A stretch of 64,000 nt of DNA from Cardiobacteriaceae bacterium TAE3-ERU3 (GCA_019218315.1 JAHUUI010000002.1:186001-250000); one strand, 5' to 3'; counted from the first letter of the stretch, positions 10,023 to 20,387 are shown. Notes: generated by a model from the letters alone, not told the origin. Numbers and translations: made by a program.

Positions 10023-10697
10023 TTAAAAATCATTGAATGTCGAACGGCGACGAGCACTACCCAGCAAACTGAGCAGCCAAAAGGTCACCATACCTCCCAA
10101 CACCAAAGCACCACCAATAATCATTTGACGATGGCGGCCCTGCTCGGAGAGTCGGGTATTTTGCTGAGTAAGCTGCAAGTTCGCCTGCTCAAGGCTTACT
10201 ACCTTGTCCTGCAATTCACGGTTAAGTGAATCTATCTGCACAACATTTTCTGATGCACGCTGCAGACTGAGCAGCTCATCTCTACTACGTTGTGCTTGTT
10301 CTTTGGCTGCGTTTAGTTCCTCGCGTAGACGCAGATTCTCTTCCGAGGCTTGCTCACCACTATTTTGAATATTATCGAGTGTTTCACGGGTTGCCTGTAG
10401 AGATTGGCGCTGTTGTTCAAACTGAGATCTTATACTTGGCTGATCTGTGAGATTACGCGTCAGTACCCAACCTTCGACGTCAGCACTACGAATGCGTGTG
10501 TATTCACCATCAGCACTTTCTTCTATGCGTTCAACCGGGCTACCAGCAACTAAAGTACCGCTAAAGCCTGCATTGCGAGTGGGTCCACTTTGTACCCCTG
10601 TGCGTAAATCATCGGTAATCCATGCCTGCTCAGCAAAACCCTGTGCTGAGAAAAAACATGCCAGCGCAATTGTTGCGCAAATCAGTTCACGTTTCAT
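10023..10697 (-). CDS. SH3-domain membrane protein of the YgiM/TIGR04211 type
   Basis: 224 residues: cleavable signal peptide (about 1-22, ending FAEQA), a bacterial SH3 domain (about 24-85), a long coiled coil (about 90-185) and a C-terminal membrane helix (about 192-212) with a short basic tail. This is the layout of the YgiM family, periplasmic proteins anchored by a C-terminal helix whose SH3 domain may bind cell wall. The function is not established. The start overlaps the end of the preceding gene by 11 bases. Confidence 0.8.
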   Translation of the reverse strand: MKRELICATIALACFFSAQGFAEQAWITDDLRTGVQSGPTRNAGFSGTLVAGSPVERIEESADGEYTRIRSADVEGWVLTRNLTDQPSIRSQFEQQRQSLQATRETLDNIQNSGEQASEENLRLREELNAAKEQAQRSRDELLSLQRASENVVQIDSLNRELQDKVVSLEQANLQLTQQNTRLSEQGRHRQMIIGGALVLGGMVTFWLLSLLGSARRRSTFNDF

Positions 10698-11427
10698 ATT
10701 TTAACTTTATCAATCCCTGCCAAAGTGCTCTTTTCCTGTTAGGCTCAATCAAGCAACAGTATGGATGCGGTAAGCATCTTACTCGAACTTCACGCCCATG
10801 CCAATCAATCATGACGCTATCCTCAGATTGACTCTGCCCTGTAAGATTGAGCCAAGTCAGGCCAGAAAAGGTAATTATCTCTTTTATTGAACTTGGTAGC
10901 GCTACATTAAGTGGTGAGACTTCTTTTTCGGGAAGACTTAAAAACTCAAATTTTTGCGCTTGATATAAATGCAGTAGCATCAAACAATCATCCAAACCGG
11001 CTGAGGCGCATGCATTTTCCAGTAACTGCATTTCAGATTCATCTCGCCAATGATTCCAACTCTGATTTTGCCGCCATGGTAATGGAAAAAACCACGCATA
11101 GCTTACTGCTTGATCATAAACCATCGTGCCATGGCCAGTAAGCTCCACGCCCGAAGCAAGCGTAATCTTTTCTGCCGATATCTGCGCATGAGCTGTAGCG
11201 CGCTCTTTTTGAGGGGTATCTGCTACGTCTGCATATTGACGACTTTGCGGCAGAACAGCTGCGGGCTTACTTGACGCAGCAATCGTCTGCTGGCTGCCGG
11301 ACAATACTTGCTCAGCATCTGTAGAAAACCTATTCTCACCACGCGGCAGCCAATAGCGCAAACCGAGCATGGCATGCGCAAGTTGCCTCGGAGATACATT
11401 TTCTCTCTTCAACTGATGAGCTTTCAT
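10687..11427 (-). CDS. Unknown protein, possible divergent DNA polymerase III psi (HolD-like)
   Basis: 246 residues with no signal peptide or membrane helix; AAGG lies seven bases before the ATG. The N-terminus has a short helical block (SPRQLAHAMLGLRYWLPRG), then a low-complexity linker (about 40-90), and a C-terminal domain rich in Trp and Cys that ends in the pattern LPHPYCCLIEPNRKRALWQ. The helix plus Trp/Pro/Arg start and the Leu-Pro...Lys-Arg..Trp ending recall the long HolD-like psi subunits of pseudomonads. This is a resemblance from memory and may be wrong. It lies between pssA and the SH3-domain gene. The reading frame is well supported by spacing and overlap. Confidence 0.5.
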   Translation of the reverse strand: MKAHQLKRENVSPRQLAHAMLGLRYWLPRGENRFSTDAEQVLSGSQQTIAASSKPAAVLPQSRQYADVADTPQKERATAHAQISAEKITLASGVELTGHGTMVYDQAVSYAWFFPLPWRQNQSWNHWRDESEMQLLENACASAGLDDCLMLLHLYQAQKFEFLSLPEKEVSPLNVALPSSIKEIITFSGLTWLNLTGQSQSEDSVMIDWHGREVRVRCLPHPYCCLIEPNRKRALWQGLIKLKYET

Positions 11428-11439
11428 CTACAGCCTTGA

Positions 11440-12183
11440 TCAATATCCACGCTTCGATCTTTTACGACGCAACCTGAATAAGCTCCATACTGGCCCGTGC
11501 AATGCATACAAAGTAAAGAATACAAAAAGAACCAAAGAAGGCTCTAAAAACAGCAAGGCAATTAGTACGATCGGGAGAACAGCTTTAGAAAAAGGAATAC
11601 GCCCTTCCAGCTTTACTGTTTTGAAACTATAAAACTTGATATTACTGACCATTGACACTCCCACCAGGACAACAAGGATCACAGCCAAGAGCGGGTAATG
11701 CATCCAGTCCAAACTATAGCGCTCACCTACCCATACAAATGATGCAACAACTGCCGCAGCAGAAGGGCTAGGCAAGCCAACGAAAAATGCTTTATCGACC
11801 TGCTCTACCTGCGTATTGAATCTCGCTAATCGCAAGGCAGCACAAGCTGCATAAACAAAAGCAGCCATCGACCCTAGCTTTGAAGGCAAAACCGGATCAT
11901 GAATTGACCCAAAAAGTGCCCACTGATACATCAATATCGCAGGAGCAACACCGAAAGAAATTAGATCTGAGAGTGAGTCATACTGCACGCCAAAAGCAGA
12001 TTCACTTTTGGTCCAGCGTGCAACACGGCCATCAAATCCATCAAAAATCATGGCAATAAAAATTAATGCTGCCGCATGGCTAAAACGGCCATTTAATGCT
12101 GCGAGTATTGCGTAAAACCCACAAAATAACGCAGCTGTAGTAACAAGATTTGGTAGTAAGTAAATAGTCTTGTAATTCTTCAT
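11440..12183 (-). CDS. pssA: CDP-diacylglycerol-serine O-phosphatidyltransferase
   Basis: A 247-residue integral membrane CDP-alcohol phosphotransferase that makes phosphatidylserine, the precursor of phosphatidylethanolamine. The CDP-OH-P signature is intact at about 48-76: DGFDGRVAR, then FGVQYDSLSDLISFG, giving the D-x2-DG-x2-AR-x8-G-x3-D-x3-D pattern. The following YDSLSDLISFGVAP identifies the membrane-bound (Bacillus-like) PssA subfamily rather than the soluble enterobacterial enzyme. There are about eight hydrophobic segments and a basic C-terminal tail. The start shares one base with the pyrF stop (TAATG). Confidence 0.92.
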   Translation of the reverse strand: MKNYKTIYLLPNLVTTAALFCGFYAILAALNGRFSHAAALIFIAMIFDGFDGRVARWTKSESAFGVQYDSLSDLISFGVAPAILMYQWALFGSIHDPVLPSKLGSMAAFVYAACAALRLARFNTQVEQVDKAFFVGLPSPSAAAVVASFVWVGERYSLDWMHYPLLAVILVVLVGVSMVSNIKFYSFKTVKLEGRIPFSKAVLPIVLIALLFLEPSLVLFVFFTLYALHGPVWSLFRLRRKRSKRGY

Positions 12184-12893
12184 TATTTGACCTCTGAGTT
12201 GGTTGTGAGTTCATCGATGATGCGTACCAGAGCAGCATAAGGATCATCAGCTTTACTGACAGGCCTTCCAATCACAAGATAATCACTACCTTGTATGCAA
12301 GCCTGTGCTGGCGTAACAATGCGCGCCTGATCATCTCGCGCCGCCCACGATGGACGTATTCCTGGGGTCACTGTAAGAAAGCCCTCACCATGAGCTGACT
12401 TAACTTGCCCTGCTTCAAGCGCAGAGCAGACCACACCATCAAGCCCAGCTTCGGCGGTCAATGCAGTGAGAAACTCCACCTGTTCGGCGATACTTCTACT
12501 GTTGCCCAATGATTGCCACGACTCAGCATCCATACTGGTCAAAATTGTCACCGCAATCAAGAGTGGTGGCTTAGCCTTCCCTGCTAATGCTCGCTTGGCT
12601 GCTTGCAGCATAGCCGATCCACCTTGTGCGTGCACATTCACCATCCAAACACCCAAATCTGCAGCTGCTTCTACAGCTTCGGCAACTGTATTGGGAATAT
12701 CGTGAAATTTTAGATCCAGAAAAACATCGTGGCCACTATCGTGTAAGGCTCGGATGACTTTCGGGCCGCAGCGTGTAAAAAGGGATTTCCCCACTTTGAC
12801 CCGACAAAGTTCCGGAGGAAGCTTTTCTGCGAGGCGCATAGCAGCTTCATAATCAGCTACGTCAAGCGCAACAATAATATTCTTGGGCAACAT
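12183..12893 (-). CDS. pyrF: Orotidine 5'-phosphate decarboxylase
   Basis: A 236-residue TIM-barrel enzyme that converts OMP to UMP, the last step of pyrimidine synthesis. The catalytic cluster is FLDLKFHDIPNT (Asp60, Lys62, Asp65), and the phosphate-binding VTPGIRP and VIGRP segments lie near the C-terminus. The length is normal. AGGA lies six bases before the ATG. The lapB-pyrF order is the same as in E. coli. Confidence 0.95.
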   Translation of the reverse strand: MLPKNIIVALDVADYEAAMRLAEKLPPELCRVKVGKSLFTRCGPKVIRALHDSGHDVFLDLKFHDIPNTVAEAVEAAADLGVWMVNVHAQGGSAMLQAAKRALAGKAKPPLLIAVTILTSMDAESWQSLGNSRSIAEQVEFLTALTAEAGLDGVVCSALEAGQVKSAHGEGFLTVTPGIRPSWAARDDQARIVTPAQACIQGSDYLVIGRPVSKADDPYAALVRIIDELTTNSEVK

Positions 12894-12911
12894 AGTTGTT
12901 CCTGTTAATTC

Positions 12912-14051
12912 TCATCGTTGTTCGACTTTCAATTCAAGTGCGGCTGTAAAACTGCTCCACTCAAAACAAGCTGGACAGTGCCAGCACTGATGCTGCTGGC
13001 GAAATCCACAAACCTGGCACTGATATACAGTTTGCGGCTTAATTGCGGCCATTATCTCTTTTCCGCGTACAGCTATATCGACGCCGAACTGCAAACAAGC
13101 CCAAATCAAAAGTGGACTATCTGTTCGTTCCAGAGCTTTGGACAACACCGCCACCGCTGCATCGGTACGCTCAATGCTTTTTAGCGCATCAGCAATAGCG
13201 ATGATCAACCGCGCCTTATTACTATTATTGCCCAGTTCGCACAGCCACTCGCGATACTCTTCCTCACGATCAAGCGCCTGATAAGCTTTCGTCATCATCG
13301 GTAAAGCATCTGGTAAATGGACTTCTGATTGCTGGGCAATTGACTGCAATGCGTGAAGTGCTTGAACATATTGCCCATCTTCTAAAAAATACTTTCCCAA
13401 CAAGACATTGGATCGAACGCAACCAGCATCACGTTGTAAAGCAGCCTTAAGCAATCTTAGTGCAGCTTCAGCATTCCCTTTTGCGCGGGCTTCAACTGCT
13501 TGCTCACAGTCGTAATTGGCCAAAGCTGCTGATTGATCACCATAGCCACTTGATTGCCAACGCTCGGCCAATTCCCGAGCTTGCTGCCAATTCCCTGTAC
13601 GCTCATACAACCCGAGCAGCACTTCCATCACCCTCTGCTGAGGGCGCGTATCCATCAGTGATTCAAATATGTCCTGAGCTTGGGCAAACATACCTGCATA
13701 GCGATAATCTTCGCCAAGTTCAAAAAGAATATCGTACTTTTGCAATGACCCCGGATCTGCCTGCTGCTCTAATTGCTTATGAAGGTGCAATGCACGATCC
13801 ACCTCTCCACGCCGGCGAAATAACCTGCCTAAGGTGAGCTGATTCTCAATAGTTTGATGATCGAATTCGGCAATAGCGACGAAAATTTCTACCGCTTTAT
13901 CCGTCTGATCATTGAGCAAATAGCTTAATCCATCAAAATAGGCTGCTCGAGACCGATCATGACGCAACAGGCGCGCCTCTCGGCGCATAGCCACCCACCA
14001 TCCACTCCACGCAGCAAATGGTAATAAAAAAATAACCAGCCACTCGGCCAT
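12912..14051 (-). CDS. lapB: Lipopolysaccharide assembly protein LapB
   Basis: 379 residues: an N-terminal membrane anchor (about 4-20), TPR repeats through about residue 330, and a C-terminal rubredoxin-like zinc finger built from CQVCG and CWHCPAC. In E. coli, LapB (YciM) is the adaptor that brings LpxC to FtsH and so limits LPS synthesis. The start shares one base with the lapA stop, so the pair is coupled. Length and layout match the 389-residue E. coli protein. Confidence 0.92.
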   Translation of the reverse strand: MAEWLVIFLLPFAAWSGWWVAMRREARLLRHDRSRAAYFDGLSYLLNDQTDKAVEIFVAIAEFDHQTIENQLTLGRLFRRRGEVDRALHLHKQLEQQADPGSLQKYDILFELGEDYRYAGMFAQAQDIFESLMDTRPQQRVMEVLLGLYERTGNWQQARELAERWQSSGYGDQSAALANYDCEQAVEARAKGNAEAALRLLKAALQRDAGCVRSNVLLGKYFLEDGQYVQALHALQSIAQQSEVHLPDALPMMTKAYQALDREEEYREWLCELGNNSNKARLIIAIADALKSIERTDAAVAVLSKALERTDSPLLIWACLQFGVDIAVRGKEIMAAIKPQTVYQCQVCGFRQQHQCWHCPACFEWSSFTAALELKVEQR

Positions 14052-14353
14052 TATGATACAGCCGATTCAGCCTCGTACTGTGATTTAACCGCTTCGTGAT
14101 GTGCTTCGCGGTGTTCACGATCCAGCTGAGCTTGTAGTTTTTTGGCACGGCCACGCCAAAACAGCACTTTTACACCAAACACGAGCAGGGTAAACAATGC
14201 ACCACATAGGAAGCTCAACACCATGACAACAACCAGTGGCAAATCACGCTCACCAAACAAGTAGTTAAATGCCACATCATTGCTGTTAAACAGACCCATC
14301 AATGCGAAAACAATGCCTAATGCAATAACAATAATATAGCCAAGCAATTTCAT
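14051..14353 (-). CDS. lapA: Lipopolysaccharide assembly protein LapA
   Basis: A 100-residue protein with two membrane helices (about 3-22 and 40-65) and a cytosolic coiled-coil tail, the DUF1049/LapA layout. It acts with LapB in control of LPS assembly at the inner membrane. AGGGAAAG precedes the ATG. It heads the run lapA-lapB-pyrF-pssA-unknown-ygiM-like-fbaB; the 205 bases upstream to the dapB stop are AT-rich and probably hold its promoter, but I see no convincing -35/-10 pair. Confidence 0.88.
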   Translation of the reverse strand: MKLLGYIIVIALGIVFALMGLFNSNDVAFNYLFGERDLPLVVVMVLSFLCGALFTLLVFGVKVLFWRGRAKKLQAQLDREHREAHHEAVKSQYEAESAVS

Positions 14354-14558
14354 AATCTTTCCCTTTTAGTTGGTGATACTTATATCTATTTTGCCATGAA
14401 TTCTAACAGCCCGTCGGGCAAAACAGAAACTGCTTCTTTTTCAATAGCAGATACCCTACCGCCGTCTATTTTGTAAAATCTTGTCGCTGAATATCCTAAG
14501 CTACCAAACAGTAAGCAACCTTAAGACTACATAAAATAGATAAACCATGTTTTACCTA

Positions 14559-15371
14559 TTAATCATTAAAGCCAAGCACATCGGCCATGGAGTACAGGCC
14601 AGCTGGTTTACCAGATAGCCACATCGCCGCCTGTAACGCACCTCGTGCAAAAATACGACGATCATTGGCCCGATGGGTCAACTCTATTCGCTCATCTGCA
14701 CTGGTAAAATAGACGGTATGCTCACCGATGATTTCGCCTGCACGTATCACTGCAAAGCCAATATCCTCCCCGCCACGACGATGATGGTATGGATAAACTT
14801 TTCGTTCAGCGAGGTCATCTCCCTGTGCTTGTGCAATTGCCTCACCCAAGCGAAGCGCAGTACCAGAAGGGGCATCGACTTTATGCTGATGATGCAGTTC
14901 CAAAATATCAGCATGCCACTGGGATTTATCTAGCACTTTTGCGACCTGGCGGCTAATCTCAATCAGAACATTAACCCCTACACTGGTATTAGCTGCAAGA
15001 ATAATTGGAATATCTTGAGCGGCTTCTTCTATCCACTTTTTTGCCTTATCCGAAAAACCTGTCGTGCCAATAACCAAAGGCTTACGCAACTTACGGCACA
15101 CTGGGAGTAGTTCCAACGTTGCTTCTGGGCGCGTAAAATCAATCACGACATCACTTGAAGCGCAAAATGATTCAAGATTGCTTGTTGCACGGACATTCCC
15201 GGCATCCACTTTACAGACATCCGTAATTTTTTGCCCCGCCCATTCATGGTCACGACGAACAAATCCTGCTGCTATTGCTAGTGCTGAATGCTCAGCAGCC
15301 AATTGAGCAATCACCAACCCCATTTTTCCGTTGATATTGTGAATACCGCATTTCAGATTTTGTTCTGACAT
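14559..15371 (-). CDS. dapB: 4-hydroxy-tetrahydrodipicolinate reductase
   Basis: 270 residues from the ATG that aligns with the family N-terminus; an upstream in-frame TTG would add 18 residues without good reason. It reduces the DapA product in the lysine/diaminopimelate pathway. The catalytic block ELHHQHKVDAPSGTA is intact, as are FTRPEATL and the C-terminal RIFARGALQAA. The N-terminal nucleotide-binding loop reads GIHNINGKMG, so the first glycine of GxxGxxG is asparagine. It stands divergent from the Smr-domain gene. Function is probably retained, with cofactor preference open. Confidence 0.92.
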   Translation of the reverse strand: MSEQNLKCGIHNINGKMGLVIAQLAAEHSALAIAAGFVRRDHEWAGQKITDVCKVDAGNVRATSNLESFCASSDVVIDFTRPEATLELLPVCRKLRKPLVIGTTGFSDKAKKWIEEAAQDIPIILAANTSVGVNVLIEISRQVAKVLDKSQWHADILELHHQHKVDAPSGTALRLGEAIAQAQGDDLAERKVYPYHHRRGGEDIGFAVIRAGEIIGEHTVYFTSADERIELTHRANDRRIFARGALQAAMWLSGKPAGLYSMADVLGFND

Positions 15372-15506
15372 ATCTATCTTTCTTTTCCCTTGCTGGACCA
15401 ATAATCCCTTGTGATCAAATTTCAATATTGCCGCTCATTAATACGGTTCGGCATATAGAGAACCCTACTGGTATCATAAACAGTATCATGACAAAACTGA
15501 ACAAAA

Positions 15507-16007
15507 ATGAGTAAAAAAACAGACTCTGATTTTTCCAGCTTGATCGGCCACGTAAAGCCCATTAAAAAACCTGATATTGCGCCATCATTTGGCCGCCAGC
15601 CGCTACGCAAAATCAAGCGCCGTATGCGCCATCGCGAAGAAATTCGCTACCGCGAAAACATACAACTCAGCCATAATTTTGACCGTATCAGTGCTTTGCT
15701 ATTCCATCAAATGTGCCAAGGTCGGGCTCATTGCAGCGAGTATATCGATCTTCACGGTATGTACGTCAGTGAGGGCGTCAATTACTTACGAGATTTGATT
15801 GATATGCGCCGCAATCGACGCTTGACCTGCTGGCATGTTGTCCATGGAAAAGGAAGCCGCAGCCCTCAATACGATCGTGCGCCATTAAAACATGCAGTCA
15901 TCGAACTGTTACTCAACCATCCCGCTATTGCGGCAATTGCTTCAGTTCATGACAGTGACGGCGCCAGTGGCGCCGTCATCATTGCATTACAGCCACAAAC
16001 GGCTTAA
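15507..16007 (+). CDS. Smr-domain protein, SmrA/YdaL type
   Basis: 166 residues: a basic N-terminal half (about 1-75) rich in Lys and Arg, then a C-terminal Smr domain. Domain signatures are IDLHGMYVSEG at about 81-91, VVHGKGSRSP at about 111-120 and the closing DGASGAVIIALQ. Stand-alone Smr domains are nucleases or RNA/DNA-binding modules; in E. coli, SmrB cleaves mRNA at collided ribosomes. The short N-terminus and the HGKGS form point to the SmrA/YdaL branch. It is isolated on the plus strand and converges with pgk (8-base gap) with no terminator visible between them. Confidence 0.85.
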   Translation: MSKKTDSDFSSLIGHVKPIKKPDIAPSFGRQPLRKIKRRMRHREEIRYRENIQLSHNFDRISALLFHQMCQGRAHCSEYIDLHGMYVSEGVNYLRDLIDMRRNRRLTCWHVVHGKGSRSPQYDRAPLKHAVIELLLNHPAIAAIASVHDSDGASGAVIIALQPQTA

Positions 16008-16015
16008 TTAACGCG

Positions 16016-17176
16016 TTAGTCCAGGATCGCAACACCTGGCAAAGTTTTACCTTCCAGATATTCGAGCATTGAACCACCGCCTGTCGAGACGTAATCGATT
16101 CTGTCTTCAAGGCCAAACTCACTGATTGCAGCGATGGTATCGCCACCACCAGCGAAGCTAAATCCGCTGCTTGCTGCAATCGCCTCACCCAGTGCCTTTG
16201 TACCAGCTGCAAATGGAGCCATTTCAAACACCCCAACAGGACCATTCCAAACAATGGTTTTTGCTTCTGCAACCGTCTCAGCATAGCGCTTGGCACTTTC
16301 TTCGCCGACATCGAGAATAAGCTCATCATCGCCAACGTCATCAACACTACACGTGCGGTATTCGCTGTCTTCACTGAATGACTTTGCGACGACAACATCC
16401 GTCGGCAACAACAAATTCACACCATTTTTTTGCGCCTGCTCCAGCATCGCTTTGGCTTCATTGAGCAAATCTGGCTCATAAAGTGATGCGCCAACCGAAT
16501 GCCCCTGAGCAGCAAGCAGTGTATTGGTAATACCACCACCCGGAATCAAAACATCCACTTTTTCAAGTAGCGTTTTTAAAACCATCAATTTAGAAGAAAC
16601 TTTGGACCCACCGACAACGGCAACCATAGGACGATCAGGATTATGGAGGAGTCGTTCGAGAGTTTTAACTTCTTTTTCCACCAGCAATCCAGCACAAGCT
16701 TCAGGTGCAAACTTCGCCACGCCATGAGTTGATGCCTGAGCGCGATGGACAACACCAAAGCCATCACTGACGAATACATCACATAAAGCAGCGTATTTTT
16801 TCGCCAGTGCTTCATCGTCTTTTTTCTCGCCCTTATTGAAGCGGACGTTTTCAAGCAACACGACCTCACCAGCTGCTACTTCTGGTGCTTGTTCAAGATA
16901 ATCTTTGATTAACTTAACGTTTTGCCCCAGTAATTTACCGAGATGCTCGGCAACAGGTTTAAGGGTAAATGCTTCATCGTATTCCCCTTCAGTTGGGCGA
17001 CCTAGATGTGCCATGATTAAGACTGCGGCACCAGCATCAAGGGCTTTATTGATGGTTGGCAAAGCTGCCTGGATGCGCACATCACTGGTAATCTCACCGT
17101 CTTTAATGGGCACATTTAGATCCAGGCGCATCAATACACGCTTACCAGAAAGATCAACATCAGAAAGTGTTTTCAT
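16016..17176 (-). CDS. pgk: Phosphoglycerate kinase
   Basis: A 386-residue two-lobed kinase transferring phosphate from 1,3-bisphosphoglycerate to ADP. The N-terminal substrate signature [12 protein letters not shown], the [11 protein letters not shown] loop, [10 protein letters not shown] and the nucleotide-site GGGDTIAA are present; the length is usual. AGGAGA stands before the ATG. An intrinsic terminator lies between gapA and this gene, so pgk probably has its own promoter in the 110 bases upstream or relies on readthrough. Confidence 0.96.
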   Translation of the reverse strand: MKTLSDVDLSGKRVLMRLDLNVPIKDGEITSDVRIQAALPTINKALDAGAAVLIMAHLGRPTEGEYDEAFTLKPVAEHLGKLLGQNVKLIKDYLEQAPEVAAGEVVLLENVRFNKGEKKDDEALAKKYAALCDVFVSDGFGVVHRAQASTHGVAKFAPEACAGLLVEKEVKTLERLLHNPDRPMVAVVGGSKVSSKLMVLKTLLEKVDVLIPGGGITNTLLAAQGHSVGASLYEPDLLNEAKAMLEQAQKNGVNLLLPTDVVVAKSFSEDSEYRTCSVDDVGDDELILDVGEESAKRYAETVAEAKTIVWNGPVGVFEMAPFAAGTKALGEAIAASSGFSFAGGGDTIAAISEFGLEDRIDYVSTGGGSMLEYLEGKTLPGVAILD

Positions 17177-17290
17177 GTCTTCTCCTGTATGAATTGCTTC
17201 AAAATTGGCTTAATCAGAGAAGCGTTCCCTGTGCCGAACAGAGTATCTGATAGGCACTGAAATCACTTCCCCGATTCAACTATCCAATGA

Positions 17291-17318
17291 GAAAAAAGGC
17301 CGGCATATGCCGGCCTTT
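17291..17318 (-). terminator. Intrinsic terminator after gapA
   Basis: A perfect 24-base palindrome at 17295-17318 with a GC-rich core (GGCCGGCAT and complement), followed on the minus strand by a run of six T. It begins 12 bases past the gapA stop. It is one of the clearest hairpins in the window and separates tkt-gapA from pgk. Confidence 0.85.
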
Positions 17319-17330
17319 ATGCTTTGCTTG

Positions 17331-18350
17331 TTACTTAGCGTTGATAAACGCTTTGGCAGTATCAAGCATGCGGTTTGAGAAGCCCCACTCATTGTCGTAC
17401 CAAGACAGTACTTTGACCAAACGGTCACCAATAACGCGAGTTTCAGCCGCATCAACAGTTGAAGAAGCTGGGCAATGGTTGTAATCGATTGAAACCAATG
17501 GCTCTTCACTGAAATCAAGCACTTCAGCAAGTGAATCATCACTGTTTGCTGCTTTCTTCAGGATGCGGTTAATCTCTTCACGAGTGACGTCTTTCTCAGC
17601 AGTGAAAGTAAGGTCTACCAGTGAAACGTTGTTGGTTGGTACACGAATAGCCATACCATCCAGGCGGCCATTCAATTCAGGTAATACCAAACCTACAGCT
17701 TTTGCAGCACCAGTTTTGGTTGGGATCATTGACATCGCAGCAGCGCGCGCACGGCGCAAGTCACTGTGTGGCGTATCAAGGATACGCTGATCGTTAGTGT
17801 AAGCGTGAACAGTGGTTACCAAACCACTTTCAATACCAATTTTCTCATGCAGAACTTTGGCCAAAGGCGCAAGGCAGTTTGTTGTGCATGATGCGTTTGA
17901 TACGACTTGCATATCGCCAGTAAGCGTGTCTTCGTTAACACCATAAACGATAGTTGCGTCAACATCATTAGCACCTGGTGCAGAAAGCAGTACTTTCTTC
18001 GCGCCACCTTCGATGTGCGCCATGCTCTTGGCTTTGCTGTTGAAGATACCAGTACATTCAAGTACCAGCTCTACACCAAGCTCGCCCCAAGGAATATCAG
18101 CAGGATTTCTTTCGCTAAATGTTTTGATGCTATGGCCATCAATCACGATATCGTCGCCATTTAAGCTGCAATCGTGGTTGAAGCGTCCATGAGTTGAATC
18201 ATATTTCAGCAGGTGCAGACGAGTCTCGCCGTCATCCAAGCTGTTGATAGCTACTACTTCAAATTCAGACTCCAGTCCACGCTCATAAATAGCGCGCAGA
18301 ACACAGCGACCGATACGTCCAAAACCGTTAATTCCAATTTTTACAGCCAT
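17331..18350 (-). CDS. gapA: Glyceraldehyde-3-phosphate dehydrogenase, type I
   Basis: 339 residues from the ATG behind GAGGAAGG. It oxidises G3P with NAD and phosphate. The Rossmann start [10 protein letters not shown], the catalytic SNASCTTNC and the C-terminal [12 protein letters not shown] are intact. The NAD-binding loop reads [20 protein letters not shown], with asparagine rather than aspartate in the AIN position; this is seen in some NAD- or dual-specific GAPDHs, so cofactor choice is not certain. The gap to tkt is 34 bases without a terminator, so cotranscription with tkt is likely. Confidence 0.94.
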   Translation of the reverse strand: MAVKIGINGFGRIGRCVLRAIYERGLESEFEVVAINSLDDGETRLHLLKYDSTHGRFNHDCSLNGDDIVIDGHSIKTFSERNPADIPWGELGVELVLECTGIFNSKAKSMAHIEGGAKKVLLSAPGANDVDATIVYGVNEDTLTGDMQVVSNASCTTNCLAPLAKVLHEKIGIESGLVTTVHAYTNDQRILDTPHSDLRRARAAAMSMIPTKTGAAKAVGLVLPELNGRLDGMAIRVPTNNVSLVDLTFTAEKDVTREEINRILKKAANSDDSLAEVLDFSEEPLVSIDYNHCPASSTVDAAETRVIGDRLVKVLSWYDNEWGFSNRMLDTAKAFINAK

Positions 18351-18384
18351 ACTTCCTTCCTCTTTAGTTATCACCAAAATGATA

Positions 18385-20370
18385 TTATAACAAATCGAGC
18401 GTCTTGGCTATGACATTCTCGACAGTAAATCCATACTCTTTAAACAACTCTTCAGCTGGTGCTGATGCGCCAAAGCAATCAATACCAATAACCGCACCAC
18501 GCTCGCCAACTAAGCCTTGCCACAGCGCGCTGACACCTGCTTCAATCGCCAACTTAGGTACATCACCACCGAGTACTTCACGGCGATATTGTGCATCTTG
18601 TTTCATAAACAAATCGTAGCATGGCACTGATACGACACGGATTTTTTTACCCTTCTTACGCAGTGCATCTGCAGCATCAGCAGCAAGAGCCACTTCAGAT
18701 CCTGTAGCAATTAATACCGCGTCAGGCTGTTCATCGGTACTCAAAACATAACCACCACGATAAATGGCATCAATTTGTGCTTCGTCACGTGCCTGTGACG
18801 GTAAGCCTTGGCGCGACAATGCAAGTGAACTTGGCATATCACTCTTGATAGATGCATGCCATGCAGCCAAAGTTTCAACGTCATCACAAGGCCGCCATAC
18901 ATACATATTTGGCATTAAACGCAGTGATGAAACGTGCTCAATTGGTTGGTGAGTCGGGCCATCTTCGCCCAGACCGATAGAATCGTGGGTTAAAACGTAA
19001 ACTACCGGTTGCTTCATCAATGCTGATAAGCGCATGGCATTACGCATATAGTCGGAGAAAACGAGGAATGTTCCACCATATGGGCGAATACCACCATGCA
19101 AACTCATACCGTTCATCATCGCGGCCATGGCAAATTCACGTACACCGTAATGGATGTAGTTGCCCGCAAAATCACGTGGTTTGATTGCTGCACTGTGCTT
19201 GTGCGACGTGTTATTAGAACCACTCAAATCTGCTGATCCACCTAATAGGCCCGGCACAAAAGGTGCAATGACTTCTAATGCTTGCTCTGAAGCTTTGCGC
19301 GTTGCTACTTTTGCGCCAGCGGCTTGCTTGTCTTTCAATGCCTGCTTGACAGCTTGATCAAGCTGATCAGAAAGCTTGCCTTCAATGGTTTCTTGATAGC
19401 GCTCGGCTAATTCTGGATAAGCTTTAGCATAAGCATCAAATGATGCTTGCCATTCTTTCTGCCAATTTTCGCCTCTTTCACGTAGATCAGCAACTTCATA
19501 AGCACCCTCAGGAACACTAAATTTGCCTTCCGGCAATTCAAGTGCTGATTTAACTTTACTGATTTCTTCATCACCAAGTGGTGCGCCATGGCTTTTTGCA
19601 GTGCCTGCCAAATTTGGAGAACCAAAACCAATCACTGTCTTACAAATAATCAATGACGGACGGTTTTGTTCTTGCTTTGCATTGTTGATCGCTTGATCAA
19701 TTGAATCAGCATCATGCCCATCAACTGAATCAATGACCTGCCATCCGTATGCTTCAAAGCGCTTGGCGACATCTTCACTATACCAAGGCTCAATTTCACC
19801 ATCGATTGAAATACCGTTTGCATCGTAAAGAACAATCAGTTTGCCCAAGCCCAATGTGCCGGCAAATGAACAAGCTTCATGCGAAACACCTTCCATCAAG
19901 CAGCCATCACCAACAAAGCAGTAAGTGTAGTGATCGACAATCTTATGCTGATCACGGTTGAACTGTGCCGCTAAATGTTGCTCAGCCAAAGCCATACCAA
20001 CGGCATTTGCAATACCCTGACCTAATGGTCCCGTGGTCGTTTCTACACCCGGAGTTTCATCAACTTCTGGGTGACCAGGTGTCTTGCTGTGCAACTGGCG
20101 GAATTGCTTGATTTCATCCAAAGAAAGATCAAAGCCAGCCAGATGCAGCAAGCTGTACTGCAGCATGGAAGCGTGCCCATTGGACAGCACAAAACGGTCT
20201 CGATTATGCCACTTCGGGTCTTTAGGGTTTACACGGATGTGCTTTTGCCACAAAACCGTTGCCATATCCGCCATACCCATTGGCGCACCCGGGTGACCTG
20301 AATTTGCCTGCTGTACCGCGTCCATACTCAAGGCACGAACAGCCCCTGCCATTAACTGATGTTCAGTCAT
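18385..20370 (-). CDS. tkt: Transketolase
   Basis: 661 residues from the ATG with GGAG upstream. It is a thiamine-diphosphate enzyme of the pentose phosphate pathway. The ThDP motif [18 protein letters not shown] starts at about residue 154, and [23 protein letters not shown] and [16 protein letters not shown] are all present. The length matches E. coli TktA. It follows prc by 17 bases and precedes gapA, giving a short carbon-metabolism run. Confidence 0.95.
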   Translation of the reverse strand: MTEHQLMAGAVRALSMDAVQQANSGHPGAPMGMADMATVLWQKHIRVNPKDPKWHNRDRFVLSNGHASMLQYSLLHLAGFDLSLDEIKQFRQLHSKTPGHPEVDETPGVETTTGPLGQGIANAVGMALAEQHLAAQFNRDQHKIVDHYTYCFVGDGCLMEGVSHEACSFAGTLGLGKLIVLYDANGISIDGEIEPWYSEDVAKRFEAYGWQVIDSVDGHDADSIDQAINNAKQEQNRPSLIICKTVIGFGSPNLAGTAKSHGAPLGDEEISKVKSALELPEGKFSVPEGAYEVADLRERGENWQKEWQASFDAYAKAYPELAERYQETIEGKLSDQLDQAVKQALKDKQAAGAKVATRKASEQALEVIAPFVPGLLGGSADLSGSNNTSHKHSAAIKPRDFAGNYIHYGVREFAMAAMMNGMSLHGGIRPYGGTFLVFSDYMRNAMRLSALMKQPVVYVLTHDSIGLGEDGPTHQPIEHVSSLRLMPNMYVWRPCDDVETLAAWHASIKSDMPSSLALSRQGLPSQARDEAQIDAIYRGGYVLSTDEQPDAVLIATGSEVALAADAADALRKKGKKIRVVSVPCYDLFMKQDAQYRREVLGGDVPKLAIEAGVSALWQGLVGERGAVIGIDCFGASAPAEELFKEYGFTVENVIAKTLDLL

Positions 20371-20387
20371 ATTTTTCTCCACAATAA

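Noticed and set aside
14354-14558. Possible small RNA or extra gene between lapA and dapB
   Set aside because: No convincing frame, hairpin with T-run or promoter pair could be read; it is probably only the lapA promoter region.
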